Assembly: GCF_009827495.1 (NCBI RefSeq)
Contig: NZ_WTZA01000001.1
Span: 1,364,001-1,428,000 of the forward strand
Source: Tsuneonella aeria
Lineage (GTDB): Bacteria > Pseudomonadota > Alphaproteobacteria > Sphingomonadales > Sphingomonadaceae
Length of the DNA stretch: 64,000 bases
Direction: 5' to 3'
Shown here: positions 1 to 9,981 of the stretch, piece after piece
Layout: each line of letters starts with the position of its first letter
Position numbering within the stretch: the first letter of the stretch is position 1
The notes under the pieces: generated by a model
The model's input: only the letters and a program-made list of their open reading frames with translations
The model's database searches: none
What the model was told of the DNA's origin: nothing
Translations under genes and position numbers: made by a program

Positions 1-409
1 GCACGCGCCCCCGCACCTGCAGGCAATCGAACAGGATGAACTGCGCCGGCGTCTGCCGGGCCAGCTTCGCGATGCGCGAAGCCGCCGGGTGAAGACGCGC
101 CTGGAGCGCCGCGAAGGACAGCACGCCTTCCACCGGCACGACCAGCTCGCCATCGACGACGAACCGACTCTCGGGCAGGTCGCGCAGCGCGGCGGCCACT
201 TCGGGAAAATACCGCTCCAGCGGCTTGCCCGATCTGGACATCAGCGCGACGTCCCCCTTGTCGCGGAAGGCGAGGCAACGAAACCCGTCCCACTTGGGCT
301 CGTACTGCCAGCCTTCCCCTTCGGGCAGGTGATCGACAAGCCGCGCCTCCATCGGCGGCGTCGACCGTTCGATCTCCAGTCCGGCAGAGGGCCTGCTGCT
401 TGCGTGCAT
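1..409 (-). CDS. ATP-dependent DNA ligase, N-terminal part (truncated by the window edge)
   Basis: Reading the minus strand from the ATG at 409 gives 136 codons with no stop before the window edge. The peptide has EPKWDGFR around residues 37-44, the nucleotidyltransferase motif I of ATP-dependent DNA ligases; Lys39 would take the [13 protein letters not shown] and [11 protein letters not shown] follow, as expected for the adenylation domain of LigD/LigC-type ligases. These seal nicks in repair and are distinct from the essential NAD-dependent LigA. The C-terminal half lies outside the window, so it cannot be told whether polymerase or nuclease domains are fused. The short start, without a polymerase domain ahead of the ligase, fits a LigC-like protein or a LigD with its other domains C-terminal. 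Confidence 0.85.
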   Translation of the reverse strand, partial: MHASSRPSAGLEIERSTPPMEARLVDHLPEGEGWQYEPKWDGFRCLAFRDKGDVALMSRSGKPLERYFPEVAAALRDLPESRFVVDGELVVPVEGVLSFAALQARLHPAASRIAKLARQTPAQFILFDCLQVRGRV

Positions 410-575
410 GTCTTTCGAACGCGCCAGCGCAGCGGGCTTTCCCGCCCCCGCGGCGCAATTGCGTTCGCGCGCGGTTTTCCCTAAGGGCCCTGACAAAGCC
501 CCGGCCGCGCGCGTCACCAGCCGACCCGCCCCCGGGGCACACGTATTTTCACCGCTGCCGAAAGGGAAGCGCCCG

Positions 576-1379
576 ATGTCATCCCGCCGCCGCCAGGTCT
601 ATGAAGGCAAGGCCAAGATCCTGTACGAAGGGCCCGAACCGGGCACGCTGATCCAGTATTTCAAGGACGATGCGACCGCCTTCAACGCCCAGAAGAAGGG
701 CACGATCAACGGCAAGGGCGTCATCAACAACCGCATCAGCGAGTATGTGTTCACGCGCCTGGCGCACATCGGCATCCCGACGCATTTCATCCGCCGGCTG
801 AACATGCGCGAACAGCTCGTGCGGCAGGTAGAGATCATCCCGATCGAGGTGATCGTGCGCAACGTCGCCGCCGGATCGCTCAGCAAGCGGCTGGGGATCG
901 AGGAAGGGGAGCCGCTGCCTCACACCCTGATCGAATACTGCTACAAGGACGATGCGCTGGGCGACCCGTTCATTTCCGAAGAGGAAATCGCCTGCTTCAA
1001 CTGGGCGAGCCACGAGGAGATGCAGGACATTTCCAGCATGGCGATCCGGATCAACGATTTCATGTGCGGCATGTTTGCCGCGATCGGCATCCGCCTGGTG
1101 GACTTCAAGCTGGAATTCGGCCGCATCTGGGACGGAGATTACGCGCGCACGATCCTGGCCGACGAGATCAGCCCCGACGGCTGCCGCCTGTGGGATATGA
1201 CCACCGGCGAGAAGTTGGACAAGGACCGCTTCCGGCGCGACCTTGGCGGGGAGGAGGCGGCCTACCAGGAAGTCGCCCGGCGGCTGGGCCTGCTGCAGGA
1301 CGATAACGGCACCCCGGGCGAGGTGTTCGACCTTTCCGCCCATCGCGGCCGCCTGCGCACTGGCAAGCCGAAGAAATAA
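576..1379 (+). CDS. purC: Phosphoribosylaminoimidazole-succinocarboxamide synthase (SAICAR synthetase)
   Basis: PurC joins CAIR and aspartate with ATP to give SAICAR in de novo purine synthesis. The 267-residue product has the family start ([16 protein letters not shown]), the [15 protein letters not shown] segment, the conserved [12 protein letters not shown], and DFKLEFGR near the aspartate and nucleotide site. The length is normal. The ATG at 576 is chosen over an in-frame start at 408 because the extension is not PurC-like and a purine-rich site (AAAGGGAAG) lies just upstream. purS and purQ lie 5 kb downstream on the same strand, separated by two exported-protein genes, so the pathway genes are grouped but not a tight operon. 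Confidence 0.97.
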   Translation: MSSRRRQVYEGKAKILYEGPEPGTLIQYFKDDATAFNAQKKGTINGKGVINNRISEYVFTRLAHIGIPTHFIRRLNMREQLVRQVEIIPIEVIVRNVAAGSLSKRLGIEEGEPLPHTLIEYCYKDDALGDPFISEEEIACFNWASHEEMQDISSMAIRINDFMCGMFAAIGIRLVDFKLEFGRIWDGDYARTILADEISPDGCRLWDMTTGEKLDKDRFRRDLGGEEAAYQEVARRLGLLQDDNGTPGEVFDLSAHRGRLRTGKPKK

Positions 1380-1453
1380 CGCCTTTTTGCCGGACTGGCT
1401 CTTGCGCCGGGCGAATTTCCCGCCATCCTGATCGGCAGGAGACGGGGGGCCGC

Positions 1454-3526
1454 ATGACATTGTTGAAGACCACGTTGCTGGCGGGGTGCGCGCTGGCGAC
1501 CTGCGCCATGACGAGCCTGGCCATGGCGCAGGAAACCACGGGCGGCGCGGCCGTCACGCGCGGCGCGGTGCCGGCATGGGTGCAGCCTTCGGAACCCCTG
1601 CCGGTTCCGCCCGACGCATCCGGCCTGGCGTTCGTTCGCCAGCAGGACACCCAGGTTCACCTCGAGGCGAAGGGACAGCACAGCTACGTCGGCCACCGGA
1701 TCAAGCTGCTCAATCCCCAGGCGCTCCAGATCGGCAACCTGGCGATCGCGTGGAACCCCGAAGCGGGCGCCCCCATCCTCCACGCGCTGAAGGTCCATCG
1801 CGGGACCGAGACGATCGATCTTGCGAACAGCGCCCGGTTCGAAGTGCTGCGGCGGGAGGACCAGCTAGAACAGTCGATGCTCAGCGGCACGCTCACCGCA
1901 ATCTACAAGGTGCCCGACCTGCGCGTGGGCGACGAACTGGAACTGGCCTATTCCGTGCCCTCCAGCGATCCGACCTTGAAGGATGCCAGCGCCGGCGCAC
2001 TGATGCTGGCGGGCACCACAATGCCGGGCCGCTATCGCCTGGCGGTGAGCTGGGACCAGGGGCAGGAGCCGAAGCTGCGCGCGACCGACGATTTCAGTGC
2101 GCCGGCGCGGCGGTCGGCCAACAGCATGACCGTGCTGGTGGACAATCCGCCGATGATCGCCCCGCCGGCCGACGCGCCGCCGCGCTACGGCTGGCAGCGT
2201 GTCATCGAATATTCGGATTTTCCTTCGTGGGAATCGGTCTCAAAGCGCTTCGCGCCGCTGTTCGCGGATGCATCGCGCCTGTCCGCCGGATCGCCGCTGA
2301 AGGCAGAGGCCGCCCGCATCGCGGCGGCCCATCCCGATGCCCGGGGCCGCGCGCAGGCCGCGCTGGAACTGGTGCAGGAACAGGTGCGCTACATCTACGT
2401 CGGGCTCGACGGGGGAAACTACCGCCCGGCCAGTGCGGAGGAGACGTGGGAGCGCCGCTACGGCGACTGCAAGGGGAAGACCGCGCTCCTGATGGCGCTG
2501 CTTTCGGAACTGGGCGTGCCGGCAAGGGCCGTGCTGGTCAACGCCAGCGCGGGTGACGACGGGCTGGAAACGCGCCTGCCTTCCCCGGGCCTGTTCGATC
2601 ACGTGCTGGTCCACGCGCAGATCGGCGGGAAGACTTATTGGCTGGACGGCACGATGCCCGGCGTGATCGAGATGCGCGAAGCCCCGGCCCTGCCGGTGCG
2701 CTGGTCCCTGCCGCTGACCATGGATGGCAGCGCGCTGGTCAAGGTGGCGCAGACGCCCGCCGCGCTGCCGGACGAGATGGGCATCTACGACATCGATGCC
2801 CGCGCCGGCTTCGACAAGCCGGCCCGGATGACGGAGACGATGGTCAAGCGCGGGGCGGAGGGAATCGCGCAGTACCTGCAGCTTTCGGCGCTCACGTCCG
2901 ACCAGATGACGCAGGCCTTCCGCAACGCGGCGGCAGGGCGCGGGCAATGGGAGACCATCGACGCCGTCACCTATCGGTTCGATCGGCCGACCCAGGCCAG
3001 CGTGCTGACCATCACCGGCCTGGGCAAGCTGGACTGGGAGGACGAAGGCGACGGCGCGTATCAGCTCGTCCTGCCCGGCGGAGGTTTCAGCCCGCCGTCC
3101 CGGCGCGCGCGCCCCGCGGGCGAAGACGCCGGGGTGCCGTACTACACCGCGCCCGCGTTCAGTTGCTACGCCACCACGGTACGCCTGCCGGACGAAACGA
3201 AGCTGGCGAACTGGGGCTTCAATTCCGTCTTCGACACGATGATGTTCGGGCGCCTCTACTACCGGATGATGGAACGGCGCGACGATCGCACGATCCGGCT
3301 GGTGCGCGGATCGCGCGTGGAGCGGCCGGAGACGGACGCGGCGACGGCGGCGCGCGACAACGGCCGGATCGAACGGTTCGATAATTCCAAGGCGGTGATC
3401 AGCTACGATCCCGGCGAAGTGGCCGAACCGTGGGGTAACCTTCACCCGGTGCCCGCCACATTCGAAACGGACTGGACCACCGCCAGCGCCTCGTGCCTGC
3501 CGAGGGACGTCGGAATCCAGCCCTGA
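1454..3526 (+). CDS. Exported DUF3857 and transglutaminase-like domain protein
   Basis: This 690-residue protein begins with a signal peptide (about residues 1-25, cut near SLAMA-QE). It continues with a DUF3857 region of beta structure (about 60-240) and a transglutaminase-like core (about 280-420). The core has the catalytic Cys in RYGDCKGKT and the His in FDHVLVHA, followed by the Asp of YWLDGT, so the Cys-His-Asp triad looks intact. Such proteins are predicted periplasmic or outer-membrane associated, and their substrates are mostly unknown. The gene sits between purC and an M16 peptidase gene on the same strand, a gap of 80 bases from the latter, so the two exported proteins may be co-expressed. 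The family call is firm; the biological role is not known. Confidence 0.88.
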   Translation: MTLLKTTLLAGCALATCAMTSLAMAQETTGGAAVTRGAVPAWVQPSEPLPVPPDASGLAFVRQQDTQVHLEAKGQHSYVGHRIKLLNPQALQIGNLAIAWNPEAGAPILHALKVHRGTETIDLANSARFEVLRREDQLEQSMLSGTLTAIYKVPDLRVGDELELAYSVPSSDPTLKDASAGALMLAGTTMPGRYRLAVSWDQGQEPKLRATDDFSAPARRSANSMTVLVDNPPMIAPPADAPPRYGWQRVIEYSDFPSWESVSKRFAPLFADASRLSAGSPLKAEAARIAAAHPDARGRAQAALELVQEQVRYIYVGLDGGNYRPASAEETWERRYGDCKGKTALLMALLSELGVPARAVLVNASAGDDGLETRLPSPGLFDHVLVHAQIGGKTYWLDGTMPGVIEMREAPALPVRWSLPLTMDGSALVKVAQTPAALPDEMGIYDIDARAGFDKPARMTETMVKRGAEGIAQYLQLSALTSDQMTQAFRNAAAGRGQWETIDAVTYRFDRPTQASVLTITGLGKLDWEDEGDGAYQLVLPGGGFSPPSRRARPAGEDAGVPYYTAPAFSCYATTVRLPDETKLANWGFNSVFDTMMFGRLYYRMMERRDDRTIRLVRGSRVERPETDAATAARDNGRIERFDNSKAVISYDPGEVAEPWGNLHPVPATFETDWTTASASCLPRDVGIQP

Positions 3527-3606
3527 CCTGACGTCCGCCCGCGCGCGAGCGCGTTCCCTTTCGCGCGTTGTTGCCAGGTTCATGCGAGCCGGGCAAAACC
3601 CACCGC

Positions 3607-6480
3607 GTGACCCGCATCGCCCTGCTGCGCCCCGCGCATCTGCCGCCCGCCTTCTTGTCCCTCGCCCTCCTGCTGGCCGTTCCCGCAGCCGCGCAGGACG
3701 CCGTCCCGGCCCCAGCCCCGCCCGCTGCCGAATGGCCCTTTGCACAAAGCGACGTGCCGGTGGAGGCGGGATACACCTTCGGCACTTTGCCCAACGGCAT
3801 GCGCTATGTCCTGCGCGCCAACGACAATCCGCAAGGAACCGTGCTGGTGCGGCTGCGGATCGGCTCGGGTTCGCTGGAGGAGCGCGAGGACGAGCGCGGC
3901 CTTGCCCATTTCCTCGAACACATGGCCTTCAACGGATCGAAGAACGTGCCCGAGGGCGAGATGGTCCGCCTGCTGGAGCGCGAGGGCCTGGCATTCGGCG
4001 CCGACACCAACGCCTCCACCGGGTTCGAGACGACGACCTACAAGCTGGACCTTCCGCGCAGCGACCCGGCGCTGGTGGACAAGGCGCTGATGATCATGCG
4101 CGAAACCGCCAGCGAACTCACGATCGCGCCCGATGCCGTCGCGCGGGAGCGGGGCGTGATCCTGGCCGAAAAGCGCGACCGGACGAACTACGCCCTAAAG
4201 GAAGTCGAGGACGAATGGGCCTTCATCGCGCCGGGCGCGCGCTATCCCCGGCGGATGCCCATCGGGGCGGAGGAAACGCTGCGCGATGCCGACGCCGCGC
4301 GCCTGCGTGCATTCTACGAACGCGCCTACGTTCCGGGCAACGCCGTGCTGACCGTGGTGGGCACGATCGACGTGCCTGCGGTTGCAGGGGCGATCGAGAC
4401 GCGCTTCGCCGACTGGCGCGCCGCGCCGCCGCCGCCTGTGCCGCAAGCCGGACCGCTCGACCTGTCGCGGGCCGGGGAGACGGACATCTACATCGACCCG
4501 GCGCTCTCCGAACGGGTGACGGTCACGCGCCTGACGCCGTGGCGCGACGAGCCCGACACGGTCGCGCAGCGCCGCACCAACCTGCTCCGGTCGATCGGCT
4601 ACCGCGCGGTCAACCGCCGTTTCGAGACCATGGCCCGCGCGGCTGACGCGCCGTTCCGCGGGGCCGGCTTCGGCACGGGCGCGATCTTCGAGATCGGCCG
4701 CGCGACCAACCTCGTTGTCGACGGCTTCGACGGCAAGTGGCAGCAGGCGCTGGAAGCCATGGCGCGCGAATGGCGCCGGGCGATGACTTTCGGCTTCTCG
4801 GACGCGGAGATCGCGGAACAGGTCGCCCGAACACGCGCCGGGCAGGAGAACGCGGCACGCGCCGCCGATACCCGCAGCAACGCCGCGCACGTCGCCGCGA
4901 TCGACCGGATGCTGAACGATGGCCTCGTCCCGTCCAGCCCCCAATCCGCGCTGGACCGGTTCGAGGAATTCGCGCCGTCGATCACTCCAGAAACGGTGCT
5001 GGCCGCACTGCGCGCCGACGCCGCATCGCTCGAAAATCCGCTGATCCGGTTCGAAGGGCGCACCGCTCCCATTGGCGGGGCACCAGCGCTCCGCGCGGCA
5101 TGGGACGCGGTCATGGCCGAACCCCTGGCCGCGTCCGCGCGCACGTCCGCCGCCGCCTTCGCCTATGACGATTTCGGCACGCCGGGCATGGTGACGCGCG
5201 ACAGCGTGGAACCGCGCACCGGCATCCGCCGGGTGCAGTTCGCCAACGGGGTGCGCCTCAACCTGAAGCGCACGGCGCTGGAGGCGAACCGCGTACGCTA
5301 TCGCCTCAATCTTGATGGCGGATCGCTCCTCGCGACGGCCAGCGATCCGCTGGCGACCGCGATGACCGCGACTCTCCCGGCTGGCGGGCTCGGCAAGCAT
5401 TCGCAGGACGAGCTCGACAGTCTGCTCGCCGGTCGCACCGTGAGCCTCAACCTGGCGGCCGGGGGCGACACGTTCGTCAGCGGCGGGGCGACGACGCCGG
5501 CCGATCTCGACCTGCAACTCAGCCTGCTGGCCGCGGCGCTGACCGATCCCGGCTACCGGCGCGAAGGGGAAGTTCGCTATCGCCGCGAGATCGCCAACTG
5601 GTTCCTGCGCAAGGACGCGACGCCCGCCGGCGCGCTCGGCTCCCAGCTTGGCCGCATCCTGTCGGATGGGGACCCGCGCTTTACCGTGCAGCCGCCCGCT
5701 GCTTACCAGGCGCTGTCGTTCGAGAAGCTCCGCGCCGTCATCGGCGACCGCCTGGAGAACGGCGCGATCGAGCTGGCGCTGGTGGGCGACGTGGACGAGG
5801 ACGCCGCGATCGCGCTTGTCGGACGGACCCTCGGCGCACTGCCGCCGCGCGAGGCCGATTTCCTGCCGCGGGAGGATGCGCGCCGCCGCACGTTCACCGC
5901 GTCGCGCGCGCCGCACCTGGTTCTTCACACCGGCGAAGCGGACCAGGCGCTGCTGCAATGGACCTGGCCCACCACCGACGACAGCGACCCGGCGATGGTA
6001 CAGCGGCTGGAACTGCTCGAACGGATCGTGCGGATCGAACTGACGGAGGAACTGCGCGAAAGGCTCGGCAAGGCCTATTCCCCAAGCGCGGCGAGCGCGC
6101 CCTCGTCCGTCTGGCGCGATTACGGCACGTTCACCGTGGCCGCATCGGTCGCTGTGGCCGAAGTGCCCGCCGCCCGCGCGGCCCTGCGCGATGTGACATC
6201 GCAGCTGGTGCGCGCGCCGGTGGCGCCGGACGTGCTCGAACGCGCGCGTCGCCCCCTCATCGAAAGCTACGACAACGCGCTGAAGTCCAACGGGGGGTGG
6301 ATGGCCCTCGCCGCGCAGGCGCAGAGCGAGCCCGAACGCATCGACCGCTTCCTGGGCGCCAGGGCGATCGTCGAAGGGCTGACGGCGATCGACGTGCAGG
6401 CCGCCGCCGCGCGCTGGCTGTCCCCCGAAGGTGCGGTCGAGGTCCTCGCCGTCCCGGCCACGGTGGAAAGCGCGGGGTAA
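3607..6480 (+). CDS. Periplasmic M16 family zinc metallopeptidase (two M16 units)
   Basis: The product (957 residues from this GTG) has the inverted zinc motif HFLEH in AHFLEHMAFNG near residue 100, and a downstream Glu in GFETTTYKLDL, as in pitrilysin/insulinase-type peptidases. A second, inactive M16 half fills the C-terminus, giving the usual length of about 950 for PqqL-like proteins. A signal peptide covers about residues 1-29 (LALLLAVPAAAQ then DA). I chose GTG 3607 because the signal peptide begins there. A TTG at 3568 would add 13 residues before it. It probably degrades peptides in the periplasm; the actual substrate cannot be read from sequence. Confidence 0.9.
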   Translation: MTRIALLRPAHLPPAFLSLALLLAVPAAAQDAVPAPAPPAAEWPFAQSDVPVEAGYTFGTLPNGMRYVLRANDNPQGTVLVRLRIGSGSLEEREDERGLAHFLEHMAFNGSKNVPEGEMVRLLEREGLAFGADTNASTGFETTTYKLDLPRSDPALVDKALMIMRETASELTIAPDAVARERGVILAEKRDRTNYALKEVEDEWAFIAPGARYPRRMPIGAEETLRDADAARLRAFYERAYVPGNAVLTVVGTIDVPAVAGAIETRFADWRAAPPPPVPQAGPLDLSRAGETDIYIDPALSERVTVTRLTPWRDEPDTVAQRRTNLLRSIGYRAVNRRFETMARAADAPFRGAGFGTGAIFEIGRATNLVVDGFDGKWQQALEAMAREWRRAMTFGFSDAEIAEQVARTRAGQENAARAADTRSNAAHVAAIDRMLNDGLVPSSPQSALDRFEEFAPSITPETVLAALRADAASLENPLIRFEGRTAPIGGAPALRAAWDAVMAEPLAASARTSAAAFAYDDFGTPGMVTRDSVEPRTGIRRVQFANGVRLNLKRTALEANRVRYRLNLDGGSLLATASDPLATAMTATLPAGGLGKHSQDELDSLLAGRTVSLNLAAGGDTFVSGGATTPADLDLQLSLLAAALTDPGYRREGEVRYRREIANWFLRKDATPAGALGSQLGRILSDGDPRFTVQPPAAYQALSFEKLRAVIGDRLENGAIELALVGDVDEDAAIALVGRTLGALPPREADFLPREDARRRTFTASRAPHLVLHTGEADQALLQWTWPTTDDSDPAMVQRLELLERIVRIELTEELRERLGKAYSPSAASAPSSVWRDYGTFTVAASVAVAEVPAARAALRDVTSQLVRAPVAPDVLERARRPLIESYDNALKSNGGWMALAAQAQSEPERIDRFLGARAIVEGLTAIDVQAAAARWLSPEGAVEVLAVPATVESAG

Positions 6481-6565
6481 AGCTTGTCGCGGCGCGCGGC
6501 TTTCGCCATAGGCTGCGCGCGACCCGCCAGCCGCGCTGGCCCCGTTGCAAAAGAGCCGCCGCCTC

Positions 6566-6796
6566 ATGAAAGTCCGCGTTCACGTCAGCCTGAAGCCCGG
6601 AGTGCTCGACCCTCAGGGCCGCGCCGTCCATCACGCGCTGGAAGGCCTGGGCTTCACGGGGGTGGACGATGTCCGCGTCGGCCGCCTGGTGGAACTCGAC
6701 GTGGCCGACGACACCACCGATGCCGCGCTGGACGAGATGTGCCGCAAGCTGCTCGCCAACATGGTCATCGAAAACTACCGCATCGAGAAGCTGTGA
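6566..6796 (+). CDS. purS: Phosphoribosylformylglycinamidine synthase subunit PurS
   Basis: This 76-residue protein matches PurS: it opens [18 protein letters not shown] and has the [12 protein letters not shown] strand pair and the ending [16 protein letters not shown]. PurS bridges PurQ and PurL in the three-part FGAM synthase that converts FGAR to FGAM with glutamine and ATP. Its stop codon shares one base with the purQ start (TGATG at 6794-6798), so the two are probably translationally coupled. purL is not in the window. An in-frame TTG at 6545 is a less likely start, since the conserved sequence begins at the ATG. Confidence 0.97.
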   Translation: MKVRVHVSLKPGVLDPQGRAVHHALEGLGFTGVDDVRVGRLVELDVADDTTDAALDEMCRKLLANMVIENYRIEKL

Positions 6797-7473
6797 TGGC
6801 GTTCCGCGGCGCGGTCATCACCTTCCCCGGGTCCAACTGCGACCGCGACATGGCGGTGGCACTGGAAAACGTGTCGGGCGTGCCGGCGCTGCGCGTGTGG
6901 CACGGCGAGGCCGACCTGCCCGAAGCACTGGATTTCATCGCGCTGCCCGGCGGATTTTCCTACGGCGACTACTTGCGCTGCGGCGCCATCGCCAGCCGCA
7001 GCCCGGTGATGCGCAGCGTGATCGCCGCGGCGGACCGCGGGGTCCCGGTGCTGGGCGTGTGCAACGGCTTCCAGGTCCTTACCGAAGCCGGCCTGCTGCC
7101 CGGCGCGCTGATGCGCAATGCGGAACTGCACTTCACGTGCCGCACCGTCCCCCTCACAGTAGAGAACACGCAGTCGCTGTTCACATCGGGGTACGATGCG
7201 GGCAGCACGATCATGCTGCCGGTGGCGCACCATGACGGCAACTACTTCGCCGACGATGCGACGCTCGATCGACTGGAAGGCGACGGGCGCGTGGCGTTCC
7301 GGTACTGCGGGGCGGTCAACGGATCGCAGCGCGGCATCGCCGGTATCCTCAACGACGCGGGCAACGTGCTGGGCATGATGCCGCACCCCGAACGCGCGGT
7401 GGAGCCGGAACTGGGCGGCACCGACGGGCGGATCCTGTTCGAAAGCGCGATCCGGGGCCTCGTCACCGCCTGA
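6796..7473 (+). CDS. purQ: Phosphoribosylformylglycinamidine synthase subunit PurQ
   Basis: PurQ is the glutaminase subunit of FGAM synthase and supplies ammonia to PurL. The 225-residue product has [15 protein letters not shown] at the N-terminus, the oxyanion region [15 protein letters not shown], the nucleophile Cys89 in VLGVCNGFQ, and the His-Glu pair in [10 protein letters not shown] of the class I amidotransferase triad. The length is normal for the stand-alone PurQ that works with PurS. The start overlaps the purS stop by one base. The gene ends 18 bases before the convergent GGDEF/EAL gene. Confidence 0.97.
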   Translation: MAFRGAVITFPGSNCDRDMAVALENVSGVPALRVWHGEADLPEALDFIALPGGFSYGDYLRCGAIASRSPVMRSVIAAADRGVPVLGVCNGFQVLTEAGLLPGALMRNAELHFTCRTVPLTVENTQSLFTSGYDAGSTIMLPVAHHDGNYFADDATLDRLEGDGRVAFRYCGAVNGSQRGIAGILNDAGNVLGMMPHPERAVEPELGGTDGRILFESAIRGLVTA

Positions 7474-7491
7474 TCCCGGCGCGGGCGGCGG

Positions 7492-9855
7492 TCAGGCGCG
7501 CAGGCGTTCCTCCACGTCGGCGCGGCGGCGGCGGAACAGCTTCAGCGCGTCGTCCGCCTGCATCGGCCGGCCGAAGTAGTAGCCCTGGATCTTCGTGCAG
7601 CCGAGCTTGCGGATCAGCTCCGCTTCCTCGGCGCTTTCCACGCCTTCGGCCGTAGTCGTCATCTCCAGGCTGTCGGCCATGGCCACCACCGCGCGGATGA
7701 TCGCCAGGCTCTCCGCGCTGTTCTGCGCCGCGCCCTGCACGAACGAGCGATCCACCTTGATGGTCGAGAAGCTGATCTTGCGCAGGTAGCCGAGCGAGGA
7801 ATAGCCGATGCCGAAATCGTCGAGCGCGACCGTGCAGCCGAGCGCCATGACCTGTTCCAGCGAAGCCCGCGCCACGCTGGGATCGCGCAGGAAGATGCTC
7901 TCCGTCACCTCCAGCTCCAGGCGGCGGGCGTCGAGCCCGCTGGCGGTGAGCGCGCGCACCACGGCGGACGCGAAGTCGGGTTCGAAAAGCTGTTCGGGCG
8001 ATACGTTCACGGCCACGCGGACGTGTTCCGGCCAGCGCGTCGCCTCGCGGCAGGCCTGTTCCAGCACCCATGTGCCGATCGGCACGATCAGGCGGGTGTC
8101 TTCGGCGATCGGCACGAACTTGCCCGGGCTGACCGGTCCATGGTGCGCGCTGTTCCAGCGCACCAGCGCTTCGAAGCTGACGACGGCTTCGGTGCGCGAA
8201 TCGACGACGGGCTGATAGACCAGCTCGATCTCGCTCTTCTCGAGCGCCTGGCGCAGGGCGAATTCGAGCTGGCGGCGTTCTTCCGCGTTGGCGTGGAGCG
8301 AAGGTTCGTAGCTCCGGTGTTCGTTGCCTCCGTCATCCTTCGCGCGGTAGAGGGCAAGGTCGGCGTTGCGCATCAGCTCTTCCACGGTGTTGCCGTCGCG
8401 CGGGCCGATGGCCGAGCCGACCGAGGCACCGACATAGAGCGTGTGGTGATCCACCTCGTACGGCTGCGAAAGGCGCGCGATCACGCTGCGGGCCACGCGT
8501 TCCAGGCTGCCGCGGTCCGATGCGTCGCGGATCACGATGGCGAATTCGTCACCGCCCAGCCGGCCGCACAGCTCGCTTTCACCCATCAACGCCTTGAGCC
8601 GCGCCGACACCTGCGCCAGCAGCTTGTCGCCGACGAGGTGCCCCAGCGAATCGTTAACCGACTTGAACCGGTCGAGGTCGATCATCAGGAACGCGCAGCG
8701 GGTGCGCCACTGTTCGGCATAGCGCAGCGCATCGCCCAGCGCTTCGGTCAGCATCAGGCGGTTCGGCAGGGCGGTCAGGGTGTCGTAACGGGCGAGGTAG
8801 GCGATCTTCTCGCTCGATTCGCGCTGCTCCGTCACGTCGGAGCCCACCCCGCGAATCCCGGCATATGCGCCGCTGTTGTCAAGAATCGGGGTGCCGGAAA
8901 GCTCCCACCAGCGATGCTCGCGCCCGATCGATACCTTGACCAGCAGGTTGGAAAAGCTCTCCCGCCGCTTCAGCCGGTCGGCGAGATCGTGCAGCGACGG
9001 GGGGAACTGGCCGGTCTCCCACGCTTCGCCGGATATCAGCTCGAGAAAGGGCATGCCCTCCACTTCCTCGATCGGCTTCCCCAGCGCGAAGGCAAAGCGG
9101 GGCGATGCGCCGCGAATCCTGCGGTTGAGGTCGATCTGCCACAGCCAGTCCGCCTCGTTCTCCTCGAACTCGCGGAGCAGCAGGGAGACGACCTCGCTCT
9201 GTTCGGCGACGCCCGCCTGGGCGAGCGAGGCGGTGATGTGAATGTGCGCCACCGAGGTGACGCCGTACGCGACGGCCACCAGCAGCACGACCATCGACAT
9301 TGCCGCCCCGAACTGGCCGAACCAGGCGAACGTGGCGATCGCCGCCAGTCCGGTGATCCCGCCGAACACCGCGGTCGCCATCGGCGCCGCGCCCAGCGCG
9401 AGGGTGGAGCCGAGGATCAGTACCGCCAGGACCAGACCGGTCGAGGCGCGCTCCGCATCGCCGCCGAACACGGCGAACCCGGCCACCGGGACGCACCAGG
9501 CCAGCGCCACCGCGCCGGTCGTGCGCGCGCGCCGCAGCACCTGTTCGCGGCCCACGCGGATCTGCCCGTCGGTCGAGAATTCCTTGTCCGAGCGAAGCGC
9601 CAGCACCAGCGTGCCCATCAGCACCGCGGCGAACAGGCCGATGATCCAGGCCGGCGCGACCCCGGCATAGAGCCACATGACGAGAAGCGCACACGCGGCA
9701 TGGACCACCATGCGGACCCGCGAAGTCGCCACGATCTGGGCATATTGCAGCGCGCGCAGCCGGCCCCAGTCCATGCCGGCCGGGTCCGCCAGACCTAGGA
9801 TCGCCAGGATCGGCATGTCCACAGGCTTGGAGGATTTGGCGGTCGGCTCGGTCAC
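7492..9855 (-). CDS. Membrane-anchored PAS-GGDEF-EAL protein (cyclic di-GMP turnover)
   Basis: The 787-residue protein has about six membrane segments (about residues 45-215), a PAS domain (about 235-365), a GGDEF domain (about 370-530) and an EAL domain (about 545-785). The cyclase site GRLGGDEFAIV is intact. The EAL domain keeps FEALVRW, EVTESIF, DDFGIGYSS, KVDRSFV and AEGVES, so it should hydrolyse cyclic di-GMP. The inhibitory RxxD site expected just before GGDEF is replaced by GESE, so classical product inhibition is probably lost. The PAS domain may sense a ligand or redox state. The net activity cannot be predicted. It stands alone, convergent with purQ, with glmS upstream on the same strand. 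Confidence 0.94.
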   Translation of the reverse strand: MTEPTAKSSKPVDMPILAILGLADPAGMDWGRLRALQYAQIVATSRVRMVVHAACALLVMWLYAGVAPAWIIGLFAAVLMGTLVLALRSDKEFSTDGQIRVGREQVLRRARTTGAVALAWCVPVAGFAVFGGDAERASTGLVLAVLILGSTLALGAAPMATAVFGGITGLAAIATFAWFGQFGAAMSMVVLLVAVAYGVTSVAHIHITASLAQAGVAEQSEVVSLLLREFEENEADWLWQIDLNRRIRGASPRFAFALGKPIEEVEGMPFLELISGEAWETGQFPPSLHDLADRLKRRESFSNLLVKVSIGREHRWWELSGTPILDNSGAYAGIRGVGSDVTEQRESSEKIAYLARYDTLTALPNRLMLTEALGDALRYAEQWRTRCAFLMIDLDRFKSVNDSLGHLVGDKLLAQVSARLKALMGESELCGRLGGDEFAIVIRDASDRGSLERVARSVIARLSQPYEVDHHTLYVGASVGSAIGPRDGNTVEELMRNADLALYRAKDDGGNEHRSYEPSLHANAEERRQLEFALRQALEKSEIELVYQPVVDSRTEAVVSFEALVRWNSAHHGPVSPGKFVPIAEDTRLIVPIGTWVLEQACREATRWPEHVRVAVNVSPEQLFEPDFASAVVRALTASGLDARRLELEVTESIFLRDPSVARASLEQVMALGCTVALDDFGIGYSSLGYLRKISFSTIKVDRSFVQGAAQNSAESLAIIRAVVAMADSLEMTTTAEGVESAEEAELIRKLGCTKIQGYYFGRPMQADDALKLFRRRRADVEERLRA

Positions 9856-9981
9856 GAACCGGCCGATAGCCCGACAAAGGTTATGCGGCGGTAAACCTCG
9901 ACATCGAAATGAAAATTCGGGACCCTGGCAACAACCGCAAATTAACCAAACGGGCGGGCGTCCGGCGATCCCCCGCGGGCG

